The notes beneath the pieces were generated by a model. The model was not told where the DNA came from. It saw only the letters and a list, made by a program, of their open reading frames with translations, and ran no database searches. The translations under genes were made by a program, and so were the position numbers. 64,000 nucleotides of DNA from DAHUYF01 sp035623985. GTDB lineage: Bacteria > Pseudomonadota > Alphaproteobacteria > ATCC43930 > CGMCC-115725. This document shows, in pieces, positions 8,078 through 15,938 of the stretch; the first letter of the stretch is position 1; each line of letters starts with the position of its first letter. Where the stretch lies: positions 1-64,000 of the forward strand of contig DASPSJ010000022.1 of assembly GCA_035623985.1 (NCBI GenBank). The letters run 5' to 3'.

Positions 8078-8838
8078 ACGCCTCGGCCGACAGCAGGGCT
8101 CGGCCCGAGCCGGGGCTCTCCGGCATCGACGTGGCCGTGCTTGCGGGCGGGCTCGGAACGCGCGTGGCGACGGCGCTGGGCGAGCTTCCCAAGATCCTGG
8201 CGCCCGCCGGCGGCCGGCCGTTCCTCGAGCATCTTCTCGACTGGCTCCAGGCCCAAGGCGTGCGCCGCGTCGTGCTTTGCCTCGGCCATCGCGCGGCGCC
8301 GGTCCTCGACCATCTCCGCCGCGCGCCGCGCGCCGGCCTCGACGTCGTGTGCAGCGTCGAGCCGGAGCCGCTCGGCACCGCTGGCGCGCTCGCCCATGCC
8401 CGCCCCTTGCTGAGGAGCGACCCGGTCCTGGCGATGAACGGCGACACGCTGGCGCAAGTCGATCTCGCGGCGTTTCTCGCCGCGTTCCATGCGCGCCGGG
8501 CCGGGGTGGCGCTGGTCGGTGCCGCGGTCGATGAGCCCGGCCGCTATGGAAGGATGGAGATCGGGGAGGACGGACGGGTCATGCGCTTTCGCGAGAAGGA
8601 AGACGCCGGCGCGCCGCCCTATTGGATCAGCGCCGGCATCTATCTCTTGGGCCGCCAAGCGCTCGACGAGATCGCGGCGCTGGGCAAAGGCTCGCTCGAG
8701 CGCGATTTCCTCGAGCGCCGGCCGGCGGGCTCGATCCATGCCTTCCGCATCGCCGGGCGCTTCCTCGATATCGGCACGCCGGAGACGCTGGCGCTGGCGC
8801 GCGACGGCGTCGGCGGCTATGGCGCGGGTGCCGCATGA
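8074..8838 (+). CDS. Sugar-1-phosphate nucleotidyltransferase (HddC-like)
   Basis: In this 254-residue protein the nucleotide-binding signature LAGGLGTRVATALGELPKILAPAGGRPFLEHLLDWL begins near residue 23. MNGDT carries the metal-binding Asp, and RFLDIGTPETL ends the domain. The family activates sugar 1-phosphates as NDP-sugars. The shape and the following kinase resemble the HddC/HddA pair that makes GDP-D-glycero-alpha-D-manno-heptose, but no gmhA or gmhB gene is present in the window. Its start overlaps the radical SAM stop by 4 bp and its stop overlaps the kinase start by 4 bp. Confidence 0.88.
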   Translation: MNASADSRARPEPGLSGIDVAVLAGGLGTRVATALGELPKILAPAGGRPFLEHLLDWLQAQGVRRVVLCLGHRAAPVLDHLRRAPRAGLDVVCSVEPEPLGTAGALAHARPLLRSDPVLAMNGDTLAQVDLAAFLAAFHARRAGVALVGAAVDEPGRYGRMEIGEDGRVMRFREKEDAGAPPYWISAGIYLLGRQALDEIAALGKGSLERDFLERRPAGSIHAFRIAGRFLDIGTPETLALARDGVGGYGAGAA

Positions 8839-9839
8839 TCATCAGCCGCACTCCCTTCCGCATCTCGCTCTTCGGCGGCGGCACCGACTATCCCGCCTGG
8901 TATCGGCGCAACGGCGGCGCGGTGCTGGGAACGACGATCAACAAATATTGCTATATCAGCCTGCGCGTGCTGCCGCCCTTCTTCGAGCACCGTCACCGCA
9001 TCGCCTATTCCAAGATCGAGACGGTGCGGGAGATCGCCGAGATCCAGCATCCCGCGGTGCGCGCGGTGCTGCAACAACTCGACATCAAGGAAGGGCTCGA
9101 GATCCATCACGACGGCGATCTTCCCGCGCGCTCTGGGCTGGGCTCGAGCTCGGCCTTCACCGTGGGCCTGCTCAACGCGATCGCGGCGCTGCGCGGCCAG
9201 ATGATGCCGGCGCGCGAGCTGGCGCTCAACGCGCTCCACATCGAGCAGGACGTGCTGCGCGAGAGCGTCGGCTCCCAGGACCAGATCTGGGCGGCCTATG
9301 GCGGCACCAATCTCATCGACTTCCGGCCAGACGGCACGTTCCAGGTGGCGCCGCTGATCATGACGCCCGACCGCCGCAAGGAGCTTCAGGCGTCGATGAT
9401 GCTGTTTTTCACCGGCTTGTCGCGGTTCGCGCCGGAGATCGCCGCCAAGAAGATCGCCAATTTCGCCGCGCGCGAGAGCGAGCTGAAGGCGATGGCGGCG
9501 ATGGTTCCCGAGGCGGCGGCGATCCTCGGCGACGACCGGCGGCCGCTCAAGGAGATCGGCGCGCTCCTGCACGAATCCTGGCAATTGAAGCGCCAGCTTG
9601 CGGACGCCGTCTCGACGCCGGCGATCGACGAGATCTACGAGGCCGGCCGCGCGGCGGGCGCCGTCGGCGGCAAGCTGCTGGGCGCCGGCGGCGGCGGGTT
9701 CCTGCTCTTCTTCGTCGATCCCGCCAAGCGGCAAGCGCTGCGCGAGCGGCTCGCGAAGCTCATCGAGGTGTCGGTCGAGATCGGCAGTCCCGGCAGCAAG
9801 ATCGTCGTCTACGAGCCTTCGGGCCTCGAGAACAGTTGA
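8835..9839 (+). CDS. GHMP-family sugar kinase (heptose-7-phosphate kinase-like)
   Basis: The protein is 334 residues from the ATG at 8835, which overlaps the upstream stop (ATGA). The N-terminus IISRTPFRISLFGGGTDYPAW, the ATP loop PARSGLGSSSAF and the C-terminal GGKLLGAGGGGFLLFF are the three GHMP motifs in order. The closest known type is D-glycero-alpha-D-manno-heptose 7-phosphate kinase (HddA). It probably supplies the 1-phosphate or 1,7-bisphosphate used by the preceding nucleotidyltransferase. Its last 31 bp overlap the converging glycosyltransferase gene. Confidence 0.88.
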   Translation: MIISRTPFRISLFGGGTDYPAWYRRNGGAVLGTTINKYCYISLRVLPPFFEHRHRIAYSKIETVREIAEIQHPAVRAVLQQLDIKEGLEIHHDGDLPARSGLGSSSAFTVGLLNAIAALRGQMMPARELALNALHIEQDVLRESVGSQDQIWAAYGGTNLIDFRPDGTFQVAPLIMTPDRRKELQASMMLFFTGLSRFAPEIAAKKIANFAARESELKAMAAMVPEAAAILGDDRRPLKEIGALLHESWQLKRQLADAVSTPAIDEIYEAGRAAGAVGGKLLGAGGGGFLLFFVDPAKRQALRERLAKLIEVSVEIGSPGSKIVVYEPSGLENS

Positions 9840-10798
9840 TCGGGGCTTGAGAGGCGCTGTCCCGGCGGGCCGCCCTTGCTCCGGCGCAGCAGCCTGAGCG
9901 CGCGCCGCGCGACGTGAGCGAAGAAGCCGGCGGGCTTGCGCGGATAGATCGCCAGCGAGCCCGCGAAATAGAGGGCCGCGCGCAGCGGGCGGCCGGCATA
10001 GAAGGCGGTAACGGCCTCTTCCATCAGCAACGCCGCGCGGAACCGGGCCGCAGGCCAAAAACCGAGCCGGCGCATTTCCGTGCCATGCTTGGCGCGCAAC
10101 CGCTTCACAGCCTCATGCACAGGCTCGAAGCGCATGCGCTCGGCGATGTAGATTCGCGCCAGCGGCTCGGCGATGACGATGAGGTCGTGCCGCGTCGTAT
10201 AGCGCAGCAGCCAGTCCCAATCCTCGAGCCGGCCCAGGCGCTCGTCCAACGGCCCGTGAAGATCGAAGGCGCGGCGGCGGATGAAGGCGGTCGAGCCCGG
10301 GCTCAGATTGCAGCCGTCCCGCAGCGCCTCGCGCCAGGATCCCCGGGCCGCCGGGATTCGCGCCGCCACCTCGCGCGAGCGCTCGCGCACCATCCAATAG
10401 CCGCTGCAGCACATCAGCGTGTCGGGCGGCGCCGCAGCGAGGCAGGCCACCTGCCGCGCGAGCTTGTCGGGGAGCCATTCGTCGTCGGAATCGAGAAAGG
10501 CGATGAACTCGCCGCGGGCGGCAGCGATCGCCGTGTTGCGCGCCGCCGCGGCGCCCCGGTTCTCCGCGTGCCGCAGCAGGCGCAACCGGGGATCGGCATG
10601 GGCCAGGACGCGCGCGGCGGTTGCGTCGGTCGAACCGTCATCGACGACCAGCAGCTCGAAATCGGCGAAGCTCTGCCGCAGCACGCTGTCGATCGCGCGG
10701 CCGATAAGCGCCTCGCGGTTATGGACGGGAATGACGACGCTGACCTGCGGCACGGGCTTCAAACGGCATCCTGCTGTCTTGCGGCCGGCCGATTCCAC
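9809..10798 (-). CDS. Glycosyltransferase family 2
   Basis: This 329-residue protein has a GT-A fold: VSVVIPVHNRE near residue 19, VVDDGSTDATA for the nucleotide, FLDSDDEWLP as the DxD-type metal site, and EDWDWLLRYTTRHD with the acceptor-side acidic residues. No membrane segment is evident apart from a mildly hydrophobic C-terminal stretch. It would transfer an activated sugar to a growing surface glycan. It converges with the sugar cluster and overlaps it by 31 bp, which suggests it uses that product, though this is context only. A start nearer VPQVSVVI is possible. Confidence 0.88.
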   Translation of the reverse strand: MESAGRKTAGCRLKPVPQVSVVIPVHNREALIGRAIDSVLRQSFADFELLVVDDGSTDATAARVLAHADPRLRLLRHAENRGAAAARNTAIAAARGEFIAFLDSDDEWLPDKLARQVACLAAAPPDTLMCCSGYWMVRERSREVAARIPAARGSWREALRDGCNLSPGSTAFIRRRAFDLHGPLDERLGRLEDWDWLLRYTTRHDLIVIAEPLARIYIAERMRFEPVHEAVKRLRAKHGTEMRRLGFWPAARFRAALLMEEAVTAFYAGRPLRAALYFAGSLAIYPRKPAGFFAHVARRALRLLRRSKGGPPGQRLSSPDQLFSRPEGS

Positions 10799-10847
10799 CA
10801 GAAACGCTTGACGGACGCAACTCGCCGCCCGCGCCCTCTTTCCCCCG

Positions 10848-11417
10848 TCAGGACGAATGCTTCTGCGCCGGCGCCATGAGGCCGCGTTCCATCAGGATCG
10901 CCTCCGCCTCGGGCGAGAACTCTGCCGAAGGCTGGTCGCCGCCGATGACCACCAGCAGCACGCCTTTCGTCTCGCCCGCAGGCGGGCGCAGGCAATGGAA
11001 TTGCCGCTGCATCTGCGGCGGCACCGAGATGACGTCGAGCGGCTCCAGCTCGACGAAATCGTCGCCCTTGTCGCCTTCCCAGGTGACGCGCCAGGTGCCG
11101 ACCACCGGCATGAAGGTCTCGTTGGTGTCGTGATTGTGCATCATCACGCCCTTGCCCGGCTCGGCCTCGACGAAGGCGATGCCGAACCCGGCCTTCAAAT
11201 GGCTGATAGAGGGCTTCGCCTGGTCGCCCACCGGCGAATAGGCCCTGACGTCCGCCGAGGCTTGCGGCGGCGCAAAGCCGATGACATTGACCAGCGTGCG
11301 CTCATAGCCCGGCACGTGGCAATCGGGCAGACTGTGATCGGAGCGGTAGAGATCCCTGAAGCGCGCGACGCATTTCATCATCTGCTCGCGCGAGGGCCTG
11401 GTCACGGGGATCGGCAT
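10848..11417 (-). CDS. Cupin-domain protein
   Basis: The protein is 189 residues from the ATG at 11415-11417, preceded by GGGAGGAACC; a longer frame to 11528 starts inside the repeat and is unlikely. The cupin motifs are visible: HNHDTNETFMPVVGTW (His, His, Glu and a later Gly) and PPQMQRQFHCLRPP for the second motif. A metal-binding beta barrel is expected. The function may be sensor, dioxygenase or isomerase and cannot be fixed. It lies downstream of, and on the same strand as, a molybdenum hydroxylase gene, but repeat B separates them. Confidence 0.8.
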   Translation of the reverse strand: MPIPVTRPSREQMMKCVARFRDLYRSDHSLPDCHVPGYERTLVNVIGFAPPQASADVRAYSPVGDQAKPSISHLKAGFGIAFVEAEPGKGVMMHNHDTNETFMPVVGTWRVTWEGDKGDDFVELEPLDVISVPPQMQRQFHCLRPPAGETKGVLLVVIGGDQPSAEFSPEAEAILMERGLMAPAQKHSS

Positions 11418-11508
11418 GGTTCCTCCCTTTGGCATGTGTTTTGCGGAACTATGCGTCCGGCCTTCTTGGCTCGCAAGCGCAGCGCTTAGGTAGCAACCAG
11501 CACAAGGC

Positions 11509-11672
11509 TGCGAATCACCCCACCTCACCCCACCTCACCCCGCAACCCGGCCGACGGCTCTGCCGTCGGTCCCACTTGGGTTCGATCGCGAAGCGATCGA
11601 ACGGGTTGCGCCTCTCTGCCCCATTGGGGCGGAGAGGGAGGGACCCGCGTAGCGGGAGGGTGAGGTGGGGGC
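11509..11672 (+). repeat. Composite palindromic intergenic repeat, copy B
   Basis: It occupies the 299-bp gap 11418-11716. It begins with CACCTCACCC units and has the core 11543-11608 (AACCCGGCCGACGG, then GGTTCGATCGCGAAGCGATC and GGGTTG), matching copy A. It ends with an inverted GGGAGGGTGAGGTG unit, so the whole element is bounded by complementary CACCTCACCC and GGGTGAGGTG ends. Confidence 0.75.
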
Positions 11673-11716
11673 GATGATTTTATCCGTTGTTTCGCGCGTT
11701 TCTGCTTCCATCGCGC

Positions 11717-14014
11717 CTAGCCTGCGGCCTGCAGCGCCCGCCAGAGCCGCTCCGGCGTTGCCGGCATGTCGATGGCGGTGACGCCGCGCTCGGCGAGCGC
11801 GTCGATGACGGCGTTGATCACCGCGGGCGGCGCGCCGATCGCGCCGGCCTCGCCGCAGCCCTTGATGCCGAGCGGGTTGGTGCGGCAGGGAATCACCTTC
11901 CAGCGGAAATCGAGCGACGGCATCTCGCCGGCGCGCGGCATGGCGTAGTCGGTGAAGGAGCCGCTGAGCAACTGGCCGTCGCGATCATAGACCACGCGCT
12001 CCAGCAAAGCCTGGCCGATGCCCTGGGCGATGCCGCCATGCACTTGGCCCGCGAGCAGCAGCGGGTTGATCACCTCGCCGAAATCGTCGACCACGGTGTA
12101 GGCGACGATCGCCGCGGCGCCGGTCTCGGGATCGATCTCGATCTCGCAGACATGGCAGCCATTGGGAAAGGTTGCGACCTTCGGCGTGAATTCCGCCGCG
12201 CCTTCGAGCTTTTCGGGCCCGGCGGCGCGGGCGACGGCGAAAATGTCGATCGTCCGGTCGGTGCCGGCGACGACGTAAGCGCCGGCACGAAACTCGATAT
12301 CGGCCGCGGCCGCCTCGAGCAGATCGGCGGCGAGCTGCTTTCCCTTGTCGATGGCGACGTCCGCCGCCATCCGCGCGGCGACGCCGCCCACCGGCACCGA
12401 GCGCGAGCCGCCGGTGAAGCTGCCGCTCTTCATCGCCGCGGTGTCGCCCTGGCGCAGCGTGATCCGCTCGAAGGGAATGCCGAGACGCTCGGAGACGATC
12501 TGCGCATAGGCGGTCTCGTGCCCCTGGCCGTTCGATTGCGTGCCGACGAGGAGCGTCACGCCGTCACCGGGCTCGAAGCGCAATTGCGCCGGCACCCCCG
12601 GATCGCCGCCGCAGACTTCGATGTAATAGCTGAGGCCGATGCCGCGCAGCCGGCCGCACCGCGCCGCTTCCGCCTTGCGCGCGGCAAACCCGTCCCACTG
12701 CGCCGCGCGCAGCGCGGTGTCGAGAAGGGCGGCGAAATCGCCGCTGTCATAAGTGTGGCCGAGCCCGGTCTTGTAGGGCATGGCCGCGGCGGGAATGAAG
12801 TTGCGCCGGCGGATCTCGGCGGCGCCGAGTCTGGTCTCGCGCCCGGCGCGGTCGACCAGCCGCTCCAGCATATAGGCGGCCTCGGGCCGGCCGGCGCCGC
12901 GATAGGCGTCGACCGGCACGGTGTTGGTGAAGACGCCGGTGACCTCGACGGCGGCGGCGGGAATGGCATAGACGCCGGTCTGCATGCCCTTGCCGGCCTC
13001 GGTCGGGATGAAGGGGCCGAAGGTCGAGAGATAGGCGCCGAGATTGGCCAGCGTCGTCACGCGGATGGCGAGGAATTTGCCGTCGCGGTCGAGCGCAAGC
13101 TCGGCCTTGGTCACGTGATCGCGGCCCTGGGTGTCGGAGACGAAGCCTTCGCTGCGCTCGGCGATCCAGCGCACCGGCCGGCCGAGGCGGCGCGCCGCCC
13201 ACAGCACCATGACGTATTCGGGATAAAGGAAGATCTTCATGCCGAAGCCGCCGCCGACATCGGGCGTGATGACGCGGATCTTGTCGGGGTCGGTGTCGGG
13301 CAGGACGGCGCCGGTCAGAATCTCTTTGAGGAGATGCGCCCCCTGGCTCGAGGCGTAGAGCGTGTAGGCGCCCGCGGTTGCATCATAAACGCCGATCGCG
13401 CCGCGCGGCTCCATCGAGTTGGCCACGACGCGGTTGTTGACGAGCTCGATGCCGACGATGCGCGCGGCCGTCGCGAAAGCCGCGTCGGTCTTCTGCCGGT
13501 CGCCGTCGGTCCAGACGAAATTCACGTTGCCCGGCGCCTCGGGCCAGATTTGCGGCGCGCCGGGCGCCACGGCCGCCGCGACGTCGACGACCGCCGGCAA
13601 GGCGTCGTATTCGACCGCGATCCGCTCGGCCGCGTCCTTGGCCTGATCGCGCGTCGCCGCGATCACCAGCGCCACGCCGTCGCCGACATGGCGCGCCCGG
13701 TCGGTCGCCAGCACCGTGCGGCGGGGAAAATTCTGCGGCGGCGTTCCCGGCTTCACCGCGATCGGCGCCAGGCACGGCACGGGGCGCACGCCGTCGGCCA
13801 CTGCGTCGGCGCCGGTCAGCACCGCGAGCACGCCCGGCGCGGATTTCGCCGCGGCGGTGTCGATCGACCGGATCGCCGCATGGCCATGAGGCGAGCGCAG
13901 GACATAAGCGAAGACCTCGCCCGGCAGCGCGATGTCGTCGAGATAGCGGCCGGCGCCGGTGATGAAGCGGCGGTCTTCCTTGCGACGCACGGGTTGTCCG
14001 ATGCCGAATTGCAC
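11717..14014 (-). CDS. Molybdenum hydroxylase large subunit (xanthine dehydrogenase / CoxL form II type)
   Basis: The 765 residues are the usual length for this subunit. Molybdopterin-binding motifs are DVGGGFGMK, AYRGAGRPEAAY, GQGHETAYAQI and KGCGEAGAIGAPPAVINAVIDAL; the Glu of GCGEAG is the catalytic base. AYRGAGR identifies the form II, non-CO-dehydrogenase class. The enzyme hydroxylates or oxidises an aldehyde or N-heterocycle or aromatic at a Mo centre. It normally needs a 2Fe-2S subunit and an FAD subunit, and neither gene is next to it. A paralogue lies at 17659-19983. The substrate is unknown. Confidence 0.9.
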   Translation of the reverse strand: MQFGIGQPVRRKEDRRFITGAGRYLDDIALPGEVFAYVLRSPHGHAAIRSIDTAAAKSAPGVLAVLTGADAVADGVRPVPCLAPIAVKPGTPPQNFPRRTVLATDRARHVGDGVALVIAATRDQAKDAAERIAVEYDALPAVVDVAAAVAPGAPQIWPEAPGNVNFVWTDGDRQKTDAAFATAARIVGIELVNNRVVANSMEPRGAIGVYDATAGAYTLYASSQGAHLLKEILTGAVLPDTDPDKIRVITPDVGGGFGMKIFLYPEYVMVLWAARRLGRPVRWIAERSEGFVSDTQGRDHVTKAELALDRDGKFLAIRVTTLANLGAYLSTFGPFIPTEAGKGMQTGVYAIPAAAVEVTGVFTNTVPVDAYRGAGRPEAAYMLERLVDRAGRETRLGAAEIRRRNFIPAAAMPYKTGLGHTYDSGDFAALLDTALRAAQWDGFAARKAEAARCGRLRGIGLSYYIEVCGGDPGVPAQLRFEPGDGVTLLVGTQSNGQGHETAYAQIVSERLGIPFERITLRQGDTAAMKSGSFTGGSRSVPVGGVAARMAADVAIDKGKQLAADLLEAAAADIEFRAGAYVVAGTDRTIDIFAVARAAGPEKLEGAAEFTPKVATFPNGCHVCEIEIDPETGAAAIVAYTVVDDFGEVINPLLLAGQVHGGIAQGIGQALLERVVYDRDGQLLSGSFTDYAMPRAGEMPSLDFRWKVIPCRTNPLGIKGCGEAGAIGAPPAVINAVIDALAERGVTAIDMPATPERLWRALQAAG

Positions 14015-14397
14015 GCAGCGCCTCCGGAGCGAGAGCTGGGATAGGCGTTCAGTATAGCGCGCGCGGTCCGCCGCGGCGATGCGGCGGAAGCCGGGATACC
14101 GTCCCGCTTTGAATTGACAAGCCAGCCTGTGGGATTAACAGAACGTGGCGCGGAACCTCTTAATTTCCAAGCCGTTGATGCCCATATGAGCCAAACCCTA
14201 GGATAAACCCATCTTGGCAAACGTTTGTAAATGTGGTTGTGTTTGGGTTGAGAGACGGATATAACGCAGCCGGTTTCCGAGAGGAGCACTTCCCATGCGA
14301 GGAGTGACGGATTTCTAGCCTAACTCTTTCTGGCCAGTAAGCGGCGCCAGCGGTAAGCTCGGCGCCGCTTCGCTTTTCTGCCGGGGAGGGGCCTATA
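14015..14397. other. Intergenic region upstream of the interrupted small gene
   Basis: A 383-bp gap with a visible drop in GC from about 14100 onward. It contains the promoter side of the molybdenum hydroxylase gene and the leader of the interrupted gene at 14398. No repeat, RNA gene or convincing ORF was recognised. Confidence 0.5.
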
Positions 14398-14895
14398 ATG
14401 GTGGCAGAATGGGTTCTGGCCATAGCCGAGGCGACAACAGCCGTCGCGGCCGTCACAGGAGTTGGCGTTGCATATTGGCAACTGAGCGAAATCGCAAGTC
14501 AAACGCGCATCCAAGGCGACCGCGAGCGCCAGTGGCAAACAATCGCCGCATGCCAGCGATAGATCAACGATCCCGTCCTCGTTGAGGCAAAACGGCGAAT
14601 ATGGGTCGCACGCGGCAACGGGACTCAGGACCACATCAGTGATCCGCAATCCGTGCGACAGGATGCAATTTTCCTGGTGAATTTCTTGGATACAATCGCC
14701 ATCGGGGTCAGGCAGAAGGTCTATATGAAGGATATCGTGAAGGACAATCTCGCCATCATTATGATGGACGCCGTAGCACGCTTCATCGAAGGAGGTTGGG
14801 GAGATTTCAAGATCAACAAGGATCACCTGCGCGATCTGGTCGCCCTTGTTCAAGAACTCCGCGATCAGAGGCCAATCCATACCGCAGTGCCTTAG
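14398..14895 (+). pseudogene. DUF4760-like small membrane-anchored protein, interrupted by an amber codon
   Basis: From the ATG at 14398, with GGGGAGGGG just upstream, the frame encodes 54 residues: a hydrophobic N-terminal segment (VLAIAEATTAVAAVTGVGVAYW) and then a basic-acidic linker. It stops at TAG (14560-14562). The same frame then continues without interruption for 110 codons to the TAG at 14893-14895, with matching codon use. The joined 165-codon frame looks like a DUF4760-type protein (an N-terminal helix, then a soluble helical domain with CQR-INDPVLVEAKRRIW). GC is lower than in the neighbours, suggesting transfer. A recent nonsense mutation is likely; amber suppression or a sequencing error is possible. 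Confidence 0.6.
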
Positions 14896-14945
14896 GCCGT
14901 AAAGCTTCCGGTTTTTTAACGGAGACACTGCCGTGGTCGGGGACT

Positions 14946-15938
14946 CTAGGACAATCTCCGCCGCAGCAACCGCTCGGCATTGCCGCGGAAGATGCGCGCG
15001 CGGCTCTGGGCGTCGAGGTCGAGCGCGGCGACGGCGTCGCGGGTCGCGGCGACGGGGGCAAAGGGCGCGTCGGTGGCGAAGACGACCTTCTCCGGTCCGA
15101 AGAAATCGAGGCCGCAGGCAAGCCCGTGCGAGGCGCCGAAGAGCGCGGTGTCGGCGTAAAACATCTTGAAATACTCGATATGCGGCCGCTTCAGCGAAGC
15201 GAGCACGCCGGAATAATCCTCCTCGCGCGTGCGGCTGCCGAGCACGGCCATCCCGCTCTCGATGCGCTTGTCGAAGAACGGGATCATGCCGCCCAGATGG
15301 TGGGTGATGATGTCGAGCCCGGGATGGCGGTCGAAAAGCCCGGCAAAGACCAGCCGCGCCATGGCGACCGAGGTGTCGTAAGGCCAGCCGAAGCACCACC
15401 AAAGCTCGAAGCGCGAAAATTTTTCGGTGGCATAGTCGGCGGTCTCGGCCGAACGCGCGGGATGGAGCCAGATCGGCCGGTCATAGCCCGCCATCGCCGC
15501 GAAAAGCGGCGCGAATTCCGGCAGGTCGAGCGGCTTGCCGTTGACGTTGGTGAAGATCTGCGCGCCCGCGGCGCCAAGACTGGTGACGGCGCGCTCCAGC
15601 TCGCGCATCGCCGCGTCCATGTCGTTCGGCGACAGCGCCGCGATGAAGCCGGGGAAACGGTCGGGATGGCGGCGCACCAGCTCGGCCATGCCGTCATTGG
15701 CGATGCGCGCCAGCTCGGCGCCGCTCGCGGCATCGGCGAAGGCCTCGATCGGCGGGTTGGGCAAGGCAATGATCTGGCGGTAGTCGCCGATCGCATCCAT
15801 GCCGCGAAAGCGCAGATCGAGATCGTGCAGCTCGCGCACTTGCATCAGCCGCTTGACGAGGCCGAAGCGGGCGCCGCCCTTTTCCAGCGCGCCGGTGAAT
15901 TCTCGCGGCAGGACATGGGTGAAGATGTCGATGATCAC
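14946..15938 (-). CDS. Amidohydrolase family 2 protein (ACMSD-like)
   Basis: The 330-residue TIM-barrel protein resembles aminocarboxymuconate-semialdehyde decarboxylase and resorcylate decarboxylases. Metal and active-site positions are WLHPAR, IITHHLGGMIPFFDKR and ATDAPFAP. The first strand reads DIFTHVLP, where most members have HxH, so the first metal ligand is Phe. The family catalyses non-oxidative decarboxylation or hydrolysis. It is the last gene of a three-gene operon, with 4-bp overlaps, behind a ThDP enzyme and a molybdenum hydroxylase, so it probably acts on a ring or ring-cleavage acid. The missing ligand may reflect a changed metal site. Confidence 0.85.
   Translation of the reverse strand: MIIDIFTHVLPREFTGALEKGGARFGLVKRLMQVRELHDLDLRFRGMDAIGDYRQIIALPNPPIEAFADAASGAELARIANDGMAELVRRHPDRFPGFIAALSPNDMDAAMRELERAVTSLGAAGAQIFTNVNGKPLDLPEFAPLFAAMAGYDRPIWLHPARSAETADYATEKFSRFELWWCFGWPYDTSVAMARLVFAGLFDRHPGLDIITHHLGGMIPFFDKRIESGMAVLGSRTREEDYSGVLASLKRPHIEYFKMFYADTALFGASHGLACGLDFFGPEKVVFATDAPFAPVAATRDAVAALDLDAQSRARIFRGNAERLLRRRLS

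Noticed and set aside
11687..14044. A 785-codon plus-strand frame opposite the molybdenum hydroxylase gene
   Set aside because: Same reason: the minus strand has complete family motifs, while the plus-strand product is compositionally biased and has no motif.
14320..15402. A 360-codon minus-strand frame across 14320-15402
   Set aside because: It overlaps the amidohydrolase in another frame and the interrupted gene at 14398 on the other strand. Its sequence resembles neither a known fold nor the local coding style.
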